Shown here in pieces: positions 8,949 to 17,536 of a DNA stretch of 39,681 nucleotides. Below the pieces are notes generated by a model. It was given only the letters and a program-made list of their open reading frames with translations. It did no database searches and had not been told where the DNA came from. The stretch covers positions 159,654-199,334 of the forward strand of contig NZ_KE159748.1 in NCBI RefSeq assembly GCF_000403455.2, given 5' to 3'. How positions within the stretch are numbered: the first letter of the stretch is position 1; each line of letters begins with the position of its first letter. A program made the translations under genes and the position numbers. The DNA comes from Dorea sp. 5-2 (GTDB lineage: Bacteria > Bacillota > Clostridia > Lachnospirales > Lachnospiraceae).

Positions 8949-10934
8949 ATGAAGCGAGTAGTAGTAAGCGGGTTGCTTTTTATGATGGTTACGCTTATCC
9001 AGCCGCTGCCGGTATCGGCTGGCGAGACGGATATCCGGAAGGTGTCGGAATTGGACGGGGATCAATCCGTTGATCCTGAAAAGAAAGAGAGCTTGGAAGC
9101 TCTTTCGGAAGAGGATGCCTCGAAAGAAGGCAGTGTGACAGATACTAACACGATTGATAACGATACGGTTGATAACAATACGGCAAATAACGGACAAGGC
9201 ACATCCGGAACAGATCCGGATCAGAATCCGGATCAGACGCAGAATCCTCCTCAGGAAGGTTCGAAGCCAGATTCAGATCAGACACAGGAACCCTCAGATC
9301 CGTCCGAGGGAGAGCCGGATGATTCCACAGATGAGACAGACGAGACAGACGAGACAGACCCGCCGGCAGAAGGGGTCAGGACGCTTTCCGGTACATGGGT
9401 ATTGAATGGGGCAGGATGGTGGTTCGCCTGTGAAGACGGATCATGGCCTGCAGGTGAGATCGCTGAGATCGGCGGAGCAAGATATGCGTTCAACGAAGCC
9501 GGTTATATGATTACCGGGTGGTATCAGAATGAGAACGGCTGGTTTTATTTTGACGGAAGCGGAGCGATGCATACGGACTGGCTGCTCTTAGGAAATACCT
9601 GGTATTATCTGGATGCGGGAGACCAGGAACATCCCGGACGTATGGTGGCAGATTGTGAGAAAGTGATCAGAGGATCCAGATATTTCTTCACGTCGAACGG
9701 AGATATGCAGACCGACTGGGTTCTTCGTCCGGAAGGCTGGTATTATGTAGACAAAGGCGGAGGGATCCGTAAAGGGTGGTTGTTGCTTGGAAACGTATGG
9801 TACTATCTGGATGGGGAGAATGCAGAGTATCCCGGGCTGATGTGCGAGGATGAATGGAAGAAGGTCAACGGAGCATGGTACTATCTGATGGATGGCGGAG
9901 CGATGGCGCAGAACTGGCTGCGGCAGCCGGAAGGATGGTATTATCTCGGAGGAGACGGCGCAAGGAAGGCTGGCTGGCAGTTGATCGGCGGAGCATGGTA
10001 TTACCTGGACGCACAGAATGCAGAGTATCCGAACCGGATGTGTGAAGAAGAGTGGAAGAAGATCAATGGCGTATGGTATTACCTGACCGGAAGCGGAGCG
10101 ATGGCAACCGGATGGGTTCATCTTCCGGAGGGATGGTATTATACAGATGCGAGCGGCGCCAGAAAGACAGGCTGGCAGGCGATCGGCGGAGCATGGTATT
10201 ATCTGGACGGAGAGAATACAGAGCATCCGGGACTGATGGTGGAAGAGAACTGGAAAGAGATCGGCGGAAAATGCTATTATCTGACCGGAAGCGGAGCGAT
10301 GGCAGTAAACTGGCTGTCACGTCCGGAAGGAAAGTATTATGTCGGTTCAGACGGCGCCAGAAGGACAGGCTGGCAGAAGATCAGCGGTAACTGGTATTAC
10401 TTCTATACAGAGGATGATCCGGATGGTAACAAATGCGGGGTCATGGCAACGAATACGGTGATCGACGGATGGAACATCTCGGCAAGCGGGATCGGAACCA
10501 ATGGTACGCCAGGTGCGACGCCGGGTGATGTGCCGGGAGGAGAATCCGGGGATATCCAGAGTAAGATTGAATATATCAAGCAGTTTAAAGGAGTTCCATA
10601 TGTTTTAGGCGGTAATACAACAAGCGGCTGGGACTGCAGCGGGTTCACCTGGTGGGCACTGAAATATCTGGGTGTGTCTAACCCACCAAGAACGGCATTG
10701 CAGCAGTCGATTGGCGGTATTAATGTCAATAAGAACAATATGAGCGAGTGGAAACCGGGGGATATTCTGGTATATACAGCAGGCGGAGTTGTAAACCATG
10801 TGGCTCTTTATCTGGGAAATGGGCAGTTGATGCATGCCTTAAATCCAACGACTGGCACTACAATCCAGGGTGTAGAGTATTATGAGCAGTGGGACAGCAG
10901 GAATCAGTTGGCGCTGGTAAGACGCTATCTGTAA
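8949..10934 (+). CDS. Exported NlpC/P60 endopeptidase with cell-wall-binding repeats
   Basis: A 661-residue exported peptidoglycan peptidase. The ATG lies 7 bases after AAGGAG; a TTG two codons earlier is less likely. A signal peptide covers about residues 1-25. An acidic linker with repeated DETDETDETD follows, then about 350 residues of GW/WYY repeats beginning with GTWVLNGAGWWF. The C-terminal 110 residues are an NlpC/P60 domain: DCSGF with Cys563, NHVALYLG with His617, and a third polar residue at His629. The family cleaves D-Glu-meso-DAP or similar stem-peptide bonds and usually acts in cell separation or wall turnover. Only 29 bases separate it from the next gene, so the two wall hydrolases are probably co-transcribed. 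Confidence 0.9.
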   Translation: MKRVVVSGLLFMMVTLIQPLPVSAGETDIRKVSELDGDQSVDPEKKESLEALSEEDASKEGSVTDTNTIDNDTVDNNTANNGQGTSGTDPDQNPDQTQNPPQEGSKPDSDQTQEPSDPSEGEPDDSTDETDETDETDPPAEGVRTLSGTWVLNGAGWWFACEDGSWPAGEIAEIGGARYAFNEAGYMITGWYQNENGWFYFDGSGAMHTDWLLLGNTWYYLDAGDQEHPGRMVADCEKVIRGSRYFFTSNGDMQTDWVLRPEGWYYVDKGGGIRKGWLLLGNVWYYLDGENAEYPGLMCEDEWKKVNGAWYYLMDGGAMAQNWLRQPEGWYYLGGDGARKAGWQLIGGAWYYLDAQNAEYPNRMCEEEWKKINGVWYYLTGSGAMATGWVHLPEGWYYTDASGARKTGWQAIGGAWYYLDGENTEHPGLMVEENWKEIGGKCYYLTGSGAMAVNWLSRPEGKYYVGSDGARRTGWQKISGNWYYFYTEDDPDGNKCGVMATNTVIDGWNISASGIGTNGTPGATPGDVPGGESGDIQSKIEYIKQFKGVPYVLGGNTTSGWDCSGFTWWALKYLGVSNPPRTALQQSIGGINVNKNNMSEWKPGDILVYTAGGVVNHVALYLGNGQLMHALNPTTGTTIQGVEYYEQWDSRNQLALVRRYL

Positions 10935-10963
10935 TATATAATCTGTAACGGCAGGAGGAGTAT

Positions 10964-12802
10964 ATGATGAGAATGACCGAGAGGAGTATAAGCATTAGGG
11001 CATTTCGTTTTCCCATATGGTTGCTTGGCGTACTGGCAGTCTTGTGGTTCGCGGTACAGCCTGTACATGCGGAACAGGAGACGGAGACTGCAGGCGCGTC
11101 TCTTGGGAAAGATAGAGGGACAGAGGAATCTATGACAAGAAGCCATGCCAGGGCTGTGGAAGGCTGGGTTCAGGTAAGCGGCGGACGTTGGCGGTATCGT
11201 TACAGCGATGGGAAATATGCTGAAAAGTGTTGGCTGAAAATAAACGGCGCCTGGTATTATTTTGATTCGAGCGGTTACTGGGTGGATGATAATACACACG
11301 AGAGCGGCAGCCTGAAGGGAATCGACGTATCTGCCTGGCAGGGGAAGATCGACTGGCAGGCAGTCAAGAACGACGGCGTCCAGTTCGCGTTTGTCAGGAT
11401 CGGACATGGCGAGCATGTATTGGATACCTATTATAGCCAGAATATGAAGGGGGCGCAGGAGGCGGGAATCCCGGTCGGCGTGTATATGTACAGTACGGCA
11501 AAGAACGAGGCGGAAGCCATCGCCGACGCACAGTTTGTGATCCGGAATATGGAAGGTTATCTGGTATCGTATCCGGTGGTGATCGACCTGGAAGATAAAA
11601 GCCAGGATTCTCTGAGTAAATATCAGCTGGGAAGGATCGCGAAGGTGTTCTGTGACGAGGTACGGGCGGCAGGCTATACACCGATGCTTTACTGTAATGA
11701 GAACTGGTATAAGAACCGCATTGATGTCAGCCAGATCACAGATGTGGAGAAATGGATCGCGCGGTGGAATGTCCGATATGATACATCCATACCGAGAGGA
11801 ATCTGGCAGAGCGGTATAGGAAGGGTTAATGGGATTCCGGATATTCCGGGACAGGAAGGGAAGGCTAATGTAGACGTTGATTTTGGATATATAGATTATA
11901 CGCAGATCGTGACGCCGCGTACCCGTTATGCGGACGGATATCGTATGACAGCCGGCACATGGGTGCAGGACCGGCATGGTTGGTGGTATAACTATTATAC
12001 CGGCGGTTATCCTGCACAGGCATGGGAACTCATCGGCGGAGCCTGGTATTGGTTCGATTCGAACGGCTATATGGCGACGGGCTGGAGGAATATCGACGGA
12101 ACCTGGTACTATCTGACCAGTTCAGGAGCGATGGCAACCGGATGGGTATTGGTGGGAAATACCTGGTACTATCTGAGTGGTTCGGGAGCGATGCTGACCG
12201 GATTCCAGACGATAGGAAATGCAGTGTACTATCTGGATGAGTCCGGAGCGATGGCAACAGGCTGGAGGCTCATGGACGGGACGTGGTACTATTTCCATAG
12301 TTCGGGAGCGATGGCGACCGGATGGATGCAATTAGGTAATTGGTATTATCTGGATCCGACGGACGGAAAGATGGCGGTTGGGTTCAAGACGGTCGGGGAT
12401 GCGGTATATTATCTGACCGAGTCCGGAGCGATGGCGACAGGCTGGAGACTTGTGGATGGCGTATGGTATTATTTCCATAGTTCTGGAGCGATGGCGACAG
12501 GTTGGATGCAATCAGGCAATTGGTATTACCTGGATCCTGCGGACGGAAAGATGGCGGTTGGGTTTAAGACGGTCGGGGATGTGGTATATTATATGACTGA
12601 GTCCGGAGCGATGGTGACGGGTTGGAGACTCGTGGACGATACGTGGTATTATTTCGAAGCATCCGGGGCAATGGTGACAGGTTGGCTGCAGCTTGGAGAT
12701 GTGAGATATTACCTGGCGGAAGACGGGAAGATGCTGACTGGCATTCAGACCATAGACGAGGTAGAGTATGAATTTGATACAAGCGGAGCATGCATCTCAT
12801 AG
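10964..12802 (+). CDS. Exported GH25 muramidase with cell-wall-binding repeats (LytC-like architecture)
   Basis: A 612-residue exported lysozyme. The ATG follows CAGGAGGAG. The signal peptide ends near residue 36. One repeat (residues 67-100) precedes the GH25 domain, and about 270 residues of repeats follow it. The GH25 domain covers about 117-315: GIDVSAWQG with Asp121, VVIDLEDK with Asp208 and Glu210, and conserved aromatic positions ARW and IWQ. It should hydrolyse MurNAc-GlcNAc bonds. Pneumococcal LytC also joins a GH25 domain to choline-binding repeats, although there the repeats come first. The repeats here are unusually regular, 20 residues each. The downstream gene has its own promoter, so this one likely ends the NlpC/GH25 transcript. 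Confidence 0.9.
   Translation: MMRMTERSISIRAFRFPIWLLGVLAVLWFAVQPVHAEQETETAGASLGKDRGTEESMTRSHARAVEGWVQVSGGRWRYRYSDGKYAEKCWLKINGAWYYFDSSGYWVDDNTHESGSLKGIDVSAWQGKIDWQAVKNDGVQFAFVRIGHGEHVLDTYYSQNMKGAQEAGIPVGVYMYSTAKNEAEAIADAQFVIRNMEGYLVSYPVVIDLEDKSQDSLSKYQLGRIAKVFCDEVRAAGYTPMLYCNENWYKNRIDVSQITDVEKWIARWNVRYDTSIPRGIWQSGIGRVNGIPDIPGQEGKANVDVDFGYIDYTQIVTPRTRYADGYRMTAGTWVQDRHGWWYNYYTGGYPAQAWELIGGAWYWFDSNGYMATGWRNIDGTWYYLTSSGAMATGWVLVGNTWYYLSGSGAMLTGFQTIGNAVYYLDESGAMATGWRLMDGTWYYFHSSGAMATGWMQLGNWYYLDPTDGKMAVGFKTVGDAVYYLTESGAMATGWRLVDGVWYYFHSSGAMATGWMQSGNWYYLDPADGKMAVGFKTVGDVVYYMTESGAMVTGWRLVDDTWYYFEASGAMVTGWLQLGDVRYYLAEDGKMLTGIQTIDEVEYEFDTSGACIS
12060..12720 (+). repeat. 60-bp / 180-bp periodic repeats in the muramidase gene
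   Basis: Units beginning with variants of TCCGGAGCGATGG recur exactly every 60 bases (for example 12241, 12301, 12421, 12481, 12601), each encoding one 20-residue wall-binding repeat. A 180-base higher-order unit is nearly duplicated between 12241-12420 and 12421-12600. Confidence 0.8.
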
Positions 12803-12901
12803 TGTTGGTGTGAGTGTCTCACAGACGCAGAGTATACGTTTCATAGAAGCATCGCTACAGGAATCTAATTGTTATAAAATGTTACAAAATATTAAAAAAG
12901 A

Positions 12902-12931
12902 TTGACAAACATATTAACAATGGAGTACTCT
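12902..12931 (+). promoter_or_regulatory. Promoter with TTGACA and TACTCT, twin of one at 37637
   Basis: A perfect TTGACA, an 18-base spacer and TACTCT, preceded by an A-rich tract. The -10 is weak, but the same arrangement with an identical GTACTCTTATT block occurs at 37637-37671. It drives the repeat-protein gene starting at 12969, with a leader of about 30 bases. Confidence 0.6.
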
Positions 12932-12968
12932 TATTAATAAGGATTACGGTTATAAAAGGAGGTAGAGT

Positions 12969-14804
12969 ATGAATAGGAAAAGATTAACGGCGTTATTATT
13001 AGTTGCAGGACTGAGTATATCTCAAGTTATGATGGTTTCGGCGACGGATCAGTCTCAGGAGAGCGTGTCCCCAACTACAGAGCAAGGTCAGGAGGGAACG
13101 AATAACACGGGTACAGAAGAAGATAAGAAAGATCCTTCCAATTCAGGTAATGATCAGAACTCCGGTTCAGGAAATGAAAATATAGATCCGGATGGTACCG
13201 GGGATCAGGGCGGAGAAAACGGTGGTTCGGGAAAGGAAGGAGAAGATACGAAACCAGGCGATGGGAATTCCGACGGCGAGGACTCAGGTGATGGAAATTC
13301 CGACGGCGAGGACTCAGGTGATGGAAATTCCGACGGCGAGGACTCAGGCGATGGAAATTCCGACGGCGAGAACCCGGGGGATGGTGACGGAGAAGACCCA
13401 GGCGATGGAGATGATGAAGGGGAAGACCAGGTTCTTGAGGGGACTTGGATTCTGTCAGGAAATCGTTGGTGGTATCAGTGCAGCGACAGTTCATATCCAA
13501 CGAATGGAATCTATAATATAGGGGGAACGAACTATGTATTTGATGCAGATGGCTGGATGAAGACAGGCTGGCATCTGGATGAAAATACCTGGTATTATTT
13601 TGACGGAAGCGGAGCAATGCATAAAGGATGGCTCTTGTCAGGAAAGACATGGTATTATCTGGATTCGCAGGACGGAAAGATGTATGCGGACGGAGCCTAC
13701 GATATAGGGGCAGATACCTATTCCTTTAATGGGTCAGGAGAGATGAGGACAGGTTGGTATCTGGATGATAAGATCTGGTATTATTTCGATCCGTCCGGAG
13801 CAATGCACAGAGGTTGGCTGCTGTCAGGGAATACCTGGTATTATCTGAATCCGGAAGACGGAAAGATGCATGCGGGCGGAAACTACGATGTAGGGGCAGA
13901 TACCTATTCTTTCTATGAGTCCGGCGCAATGAGGACAGGCTGGTATCTGAATGATAAGATCTGGTATTATTTCGGCGGAAGCGGAGCGATGCACAAAGGA
14001 TGGCTTTTGTTGGGAAGCACCTGGTATTATCTGGATCCATCTGATGGAACCATGCACGCGGACGGTATCTCGGAGATCAAGGAAGCGAAGTATGCCTTTG
14101 ATAAATCAGGAGCAATGCTGACCGGCTGGGGACAGACGGAAGGCGACTGGTATTATTACGACGGAAACGGCGCTCAGGTCAAAGGCTGGGTGTATGTGGG
14201 GCAGAAATGGTATTATCTGGATCCGGAGGATGGTAAGATGTTCTCGAACGGTATGAAAGAGATCAAGGATGATACATATTGCTTTAATAAGGCAGGAGAT
14301 ATGGTGGTAGGCTGGTATCAATTTGTACGCTCTGCCGAGGAAGATCCGGATACGGGGATCAAGCACAAGTACAATACCTGGTATTACTGCACTTCAAGCG
14401 GTGCGATCAAGAAAGGATGGCTATACTTAGACGAGAAGTGGTATTATCTGGATCCTGAAAAGGGACACATGTACGAAGGAAACGTCTACGAGATCGGCGG
14501 GATCAATTATGGCTTCGATAAATCCGGCGTTATGCAGACCGGTTGGTATGATCAGACAAAGACATTTACGAATTCTGAGACGGGAAAGACAGAGTCTTAC
14601 GTTGTGAAATATTACTTTGATTCAAGCGGAAGAGCTTTCCATGGATGGGTATCAGACAACGGAGCATCCTATTGGATAGATGAAAAGGGTGTGATGGTTG
14701 CCGACGGTGTGTATAAGGTTGATAAAGACCGGTATGCAGAGTTTGATGCCGATGGTAAATGGTTGAAGTGGACAGAAGCACCGAAGGAAGAAAAAGGAAA
14801 ATAG
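12969..14804 (+). CDS. Exported cell-wall-binding repeat protein with acidic Gly/Ser/Asp stalk
   Basis: A 611-residue exported protein with no recognisable catalytic domain. The ATG follows AAGGAGGTAGAGT. The signal peptide covers about residues 1-25. Residues 26-155 are a low-complexity acidic stalk containing four copies of DGNSDGEDSG. The remainder is GW/WYY repeats starting with the motif GTWILSGNRWWYQC. The larger repeat unit (about 63 residues with DGKM...GAMRTGW) is the same type as in the minus-strand protease. Some later units carry insertions between the aromatic pairs. It resembles a surface adhesin or scaffold that coats the wall rather than an enzyme. It has its own promoter and terminator, so it is a single-gene unit. 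No function beyond wall attachment can be claimed. Confidence 0.8.
   Translation: MNRKRLTALLLVAGLSISQVMMVSATDQSQESVSPTTEQGQEGTNNTGTEEDKKDPSNSGNDQNSGSGNENIDPDGTGDQGGENGGSGKEGEDTKPGDGNSDGEDSGDGNSDGEDSGDGNSDGEDSGDGNSDGENPGDGDGEDPGDGDDEGEDQVLEGTWILSGNRWWYQCSDSSYPTNGIYNIGGTNYVFDADGWMKTGWHLDENTWYYFDGSGAMHKGWLLSGKTWYYLDSQDGKMYADGAYDIGADTYSFNGSGEMRTGWYLDDKIWYYFDPSGAMHRGWLLSGNTWYYLNPEDGKMHAGGNYDVGADTYSFYESGAMRTGWYLNDKIWYYFGGSGAMHKGWLLLGSTWYYLDPSDGTMHADGISEIKEAKYAFDKSGAMLTGWGQTEGDWYYYDGNGAQVKGWVYVGQKWYYLDPEDGKMFSNGMKEIKDDTYCFNKAGDMVVGWYQFVRSAEEDPDTGIKHKYNTWYYCTSSGAIKKGWLYLDEKWYYLDPEKGHMYEGNVYEIGGINYGFDKSGVMQTGWYDQTKTFTNSETGKTESYVVKYYFDSSGRAFHGWVSDNGASYWIDEKGVMVADGVYKVDKDRYAEFDADGKWLKWTEAPKEEKGK
13260..13379 (+). 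repeat. Four 30-bp tandem repeats encoding an acidic stalk
   Basis: Four head-to-tail 30-base units start at 13260, 13290, 13320 and 13350. Copies 1-3 are nearly identical and copy 4 diverges at its end. The repeat keeps the reading frame, so copy number can change without breaking the gene. There are no spacers, so it is not CRISPR. Confidence 0.95.
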
Positions 14805-14817
14805 AGATATTAATATG

Positions 14818-14851
14818 AAAGGCTTGTCTCCTGATAAGGAGACAAGCCTTT
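14818..14851 (+). terminator. Bidirectional terminator between convergent repeat-protein genes
   Basis: A perfect 11-bp stem (GGCTTGTCTCC with its complement at 14838-14848) is flanked by AAA on the left and TTT on the right, which extend the pairing and give a T-tail on both strands. It serves the plus-strand gene ending at 14804 and the minus-strand gene ending at 14904. Confidence 0.9.
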
Positions 14852-14903
14852 TCAAATGACATACTGTCAGGAAAGAGTCTGAACACAGATGTAAGAGCCT
14901 GTC

Positions 14904-17246
14904 CTACTCTGTTGCACTGTCGTCTTTTACCTCACCGGTGCATACGCCGTCTTTGTCAAAGGTATAGTCTTTGCCGCCGATCGTATGAGTACCTTCACTG
15001 TACATTGTACCGTCTTCTGTAGCGAAATAATACTTCTTGCCGCCGATTTCCTGCCATCCTTTTACCATTGCGCCAGAATTGTCGAAATAGTACTTGGAGC
15101 CTTCAAAACCTTCGTCTGTATCTTCATACCAACCGGTTTTCATGATACCGTTTTTGTCAAAGAGGTATATTCTTCCGTCGATTCCGCACATCTCGTCAAC
15201 ATACATCTGTCCGTCGTATTTGTCAAGGTAATACCAGTTGTTGTTGTACTGTAACCATCCTGTGCGGATCGCGCCTGAGGTTTCATGGTAGAACCATGTA
15301 ATCTTCTTGGTGTTGTCGTCGTCTTCGTCGATCCATTCCTGTGCACGCCATCCGGTAGAACCGCCGGTAAGCATAGCTCCGTTCTCGTCGAACTGATACA
15401 GAACACGGTCGATGCGGCGCTGTCCGTCATCATATTCGTTGTCTTTATCTTTGCAGTACATCTGACCGTCGGGATCGGTATAATACCAGGTGCCGTTGTA
15501 TAACAGCCAGCCCTTGTGAGCTGCTCCGCTGGTGTCATGGTAGTACCAGTCGCTTCTTGTCTTTTCTACATCAACATACTCCTGTTTCTCGTCGTCCCAT
15601 TCTGGGGTGGTGTATGTGTAGGTATTCAGATACCATCCAGTGATCATAGCGCCGGATTTGTCGAATCTGTATTCCTTTCCGTCGATATTCCAGGAACGAG
15701 CATACGTATTATCACGAGACTGATACATATCATGGGTATCTCTGTCCAGGAAATACCATTTTCCGCCGTCTAAAATCCAACCCTTCTGAGCGACTCCGTT
15801 AGCGTCCGCATAGTACCAGGTTGCAACGTCTTTATAGATAGGCTTTCCTGTCGTCTCGTCGGTTTTGTCATATTCTTTCGACATATGTGCATACCATCCG
15901 GATGTCATAGCGCCGGATTTGTTAAACAGATAGTCGGTTCCATTGATCTCGCGAACACCATCGGAAACCATATGGCCATTGTTCAGATAATACCAGGTAT
16001 TGTTTTCCAACAGCCATCCGTCATGGGCAGCTCCGCTGGCGTCACAGTAATACCAGGTCACTTCTTTCTCTCCATAGTAATTTTCGCGCTCTTTGGAGTA
16101 CCAGCCCACAACCATAGCGCCGGATTTGTCAAATGCATAATTTGTTCCGCCGATACTTGTGAAGGTATCCTGAGCCATTGAACCGTCAGGATCTGTGTAA
16201 TACCATTTACCGTTCTCAAGCAGCCAGCCGCTATGAGGAGCGCCGCTGGCATCATAGTAATACCAGGTAGTCTCTGTTACTTTATTGCCTTCGCTGTCGG
16301 TGCGTTCGCTTTGATCTGCATACCATCCGGTCACCATAGCGCCGGAAGCATGAAATCTGTACTCCACACCGTCTATGTATCTGCTGCCATCGGTATTATC
16401 ATACATATCTCCGTTGTAATCAAGATAATACCAGGTACCGCCGATCAACAGCCATCCGGTATGTCCGGCGCCGGTAGCAGGATCGTAGTAGTGCCATGTA
16501 GTGTTTGTTACTTCATTGCCATCTGCGTCGGTGGTTGTGGTCTCTGTCTTCTGCCATCCGGTAAGCATCTTTCCGTCTTTATCGAATTCGAACATCGAGC
16601 CGTTAATTTCTACACGTGTGTCTTTTATGAGGCTGCCGTCGGAGTAAACATAAGTCCATACGCCATTCTCATATTTCCACATACCGTCCTCGATGCTCCA
16701 GTGAGTCAGTTTTTGGTCGTCGTCTTCGGTAACTTCCGGTTCTTCAACAGGAGCTTCCTCTATAGGCTCTTCCTCCACAACTGGTTCCTCAGTCTCTTCT
16801 GGCACAACTGGTTCCTCAGTCTCTTCTGGTACAACTGGTTCCTCAGTCTCTTCTGGTACAACTGGTTCCTCAGTCTCTTCTGGTACAACTGGTTCTTCGG
16901 TTACAGTTGTATCCGGGGTTACAGTTGTATCCGGGGTTACAGTTGTATCCGGGGTTACAGTTGTATCCGGAGTTTCAGTAATATCCGGGGTTTCTGTCGT
17001 ATCTGGAGTTTCTGTCGTATCCGGAGTCACCGTAGCGTCAGGCTCCTGAGTTGTATCCGGAGTCGTCGTTGCATCCGGAGCCTGAGTTGTATCCGGAGTT
17101 ACCGTCGTATCCGGATCTTGTGGAGTTCCTGCGTCATTTTCTACAGGGACTGCAGTGTTGTCTGCTGCGAGGACAGTCGGAGTTTGTGCAAATACAAGTC
17201 CGGCAGCCATAAAAGCAGCCATGAATCTGAGCTGATTTCTCTTCAT
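14904..17246 (-). CDS. Exported cell-wall-binding repeat protein with Pro/Thr and Pro/Glu stalk
   Basis: A 780-residue exported protein. The ATG follows AAGGAGGAAAAAAGAG. The signal peptide covers about residues 1-28. Residues 40-175 form an extended stalk in two parts: six-residue units TPDTTV/TPDTTE, then nine-residue units EEPVVPEET. About 590 residues of wall-binding repeats follow to the C-terminus. Several repeats carry insertions with charged residues between the GW and WYY parts (for example TETTTTDADGNEVT), which makes this array more divergent than the others. No enzyme domain is visible. The stalk composition suggests a wall-spanning spacer like those of Gram-positive adhesins. It has a strong promoter upstream on its own strand and a shared terminator downstream. 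Confidence 0.8.
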   Translation of the reverse strand: MKRNQLRFMAAFMAAGLVFAQTPTVLAADNTAVPVENDAGTPQDPDTTVTPDTTQAPDATTTPDTTQEPDATVTPDTTETPDTTETPDITETPDTTVTPDTTVTPDTTVTPDTTVTEEPVVPEETEEPVVPEETEEPVVPEETEEPVVPEETEEPVVEEEPIEEAPVEEPEVTEDDDQKLTHWSIEDGMWKYENGVWTYVYSDGSLIKDTRVEINGSMFEFDKDGKMLTGWQKTETTTTDADGNEVTNTTWHYYDPATGAGHTGWLLIGGTWYYLDYNGDMYDNTDGSRYIDGVEYRFHASGAMVTGWYADQSERTDSEGNKVTETTWYYYDASGAPHSGWLLENGKWYYTDPDGSMAQDTFTSIGGTNYAFDKSGAMVVGWYSKERENYYGEKEVTWYYCDASGAAHDGWLLENNTWYYLNNGHMVSDGVREINGTDYLFNKSGAMTSGWYAHMSKEYDKTDETTGKPIYKDVATWYYADANGVAQKGWILDGGKWYFLDRDTHDMYQSRDNTYARSWNIDGKEYRFDKSGAMITGWYLNTYTYTTPEWDDEKQEYVDVEKTRSDWYYHDTSGAAHKGWLLYNGTWYYTDPDGQMYCKDKDNEYDDGQRRIDRVLYQFDENGAMLTGGSTGWRAQEWIDEDDDNTKKITWFYHETSGAIRTGWLQYNNNWYYLDKYDGQMYVDEMCGIDGRIYLFDKNGIMKTGWYEDTDEGFEGSKYYFDNSGAMVKGWQEIGGKKYYFATEDGTMYSEGTHTIGGKDYTFDKDGVCTGEVKDDSATE
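16777..16884 (-). repeat. Four 27-bp tandem repeats (EEPVVPEET stalk)
   Basis: Four contiguous 27-base copies with a degenerate fifth, differing at only one base among the full copies. They are in frame and encode nine residues each. Confidence 0.95.
16900..16971 (-). repeat. Four 18-bp tandem repeats (TPDTTV stalk)
   Basis: GTTACAGTTGTATCCGGG is repeated at 16900, 16918, 16936 and 16954 (last base differs in the fourth). Each unit encodes six residues. Diverged copies continue to about 17110. Confidence 0.95.
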
Positions 17247-17289
17247 CTCTTTTTTCCTCCTTATGATTATAAAATTTAGATTCTTTTCT

Positions 17290-17319
17290 ATTATAATATT
17301 ATTTACGAAATCTTGTCAA
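17290..17319 (-). promoter_or_regulatory. Strong promoter for the minus-strand repeat-protein gene
   Basis: On the minus strand TTGACA (17319-17314), an 18-base spacer, then TATAAT (17295-17290). The start would lie near 17283, about 37 bases before the ATG. Confidence 0.75.
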
Positions 17320-17412
17320 TTAAATAAACAAATTATTTACATAATTTGCCAATTATCAGATGATTGCGGATAACAATGTTTTTGTATCCCATATTTGGTA
17401 AAATATAAGTGG

Positions 17413-17441
17413 TTGCAATTAAGAACGTTATTCGATATAAT
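17413..17441 (+). promoter_or_regulatory. Promoter for the LtaS/OpgB-type transferase gene
   Basis: TTGCAA, a 17-base spacer, then a perfect TATAAT. It is divergent from the minus-strand promoter about 95 bases to the left. A second TATAAT at 17488-17493 lacks a -35 and is less likely. Confidence 0.65.
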
Positions 17442-17536
17442 TATTTCTGGTAAAAAGATATGTTATGGTTTATTTGGGATTGGAGTTTATAATAGGAAGA
17501 GACTTGATATTTAGAAAATCAGGTGGGTGATACAAT

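Noticed and set aside
10925..11977. 350-residue minus-strand frame opposite the muramidase gene
   Set aside because: The plus strand has intact GH25 catalytic motifs and a strong ribosome binding site. The minus frame shows no domain pattern.
2130..14804. Clostridial large-toxin receptor-binding (CROP) domain
   Set aside because: The 20-residue repeats are related in style, but no glucosyltransferase toxin domain is present, and the attached domains are wall enzymes. Wall binding is the simpler reading.
13260..16971. Direct repeats of 18-30 bp as a CRISPR array
   Set aside because: The repeats are contiguous without spacers, lie inside coding frames and keep period multiples of three. No cas genes are near.
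16233..17279. 348-residue plus-strand frame opposite the stalked repeat protein
   Set aside because: Its repeats (WYNWFLSLF, CIRGYS) are simply the antisense reading of the EEPVVPEET and TPDTT repeats. The minus strand has signal peptide, promoter and ribosome binding site.
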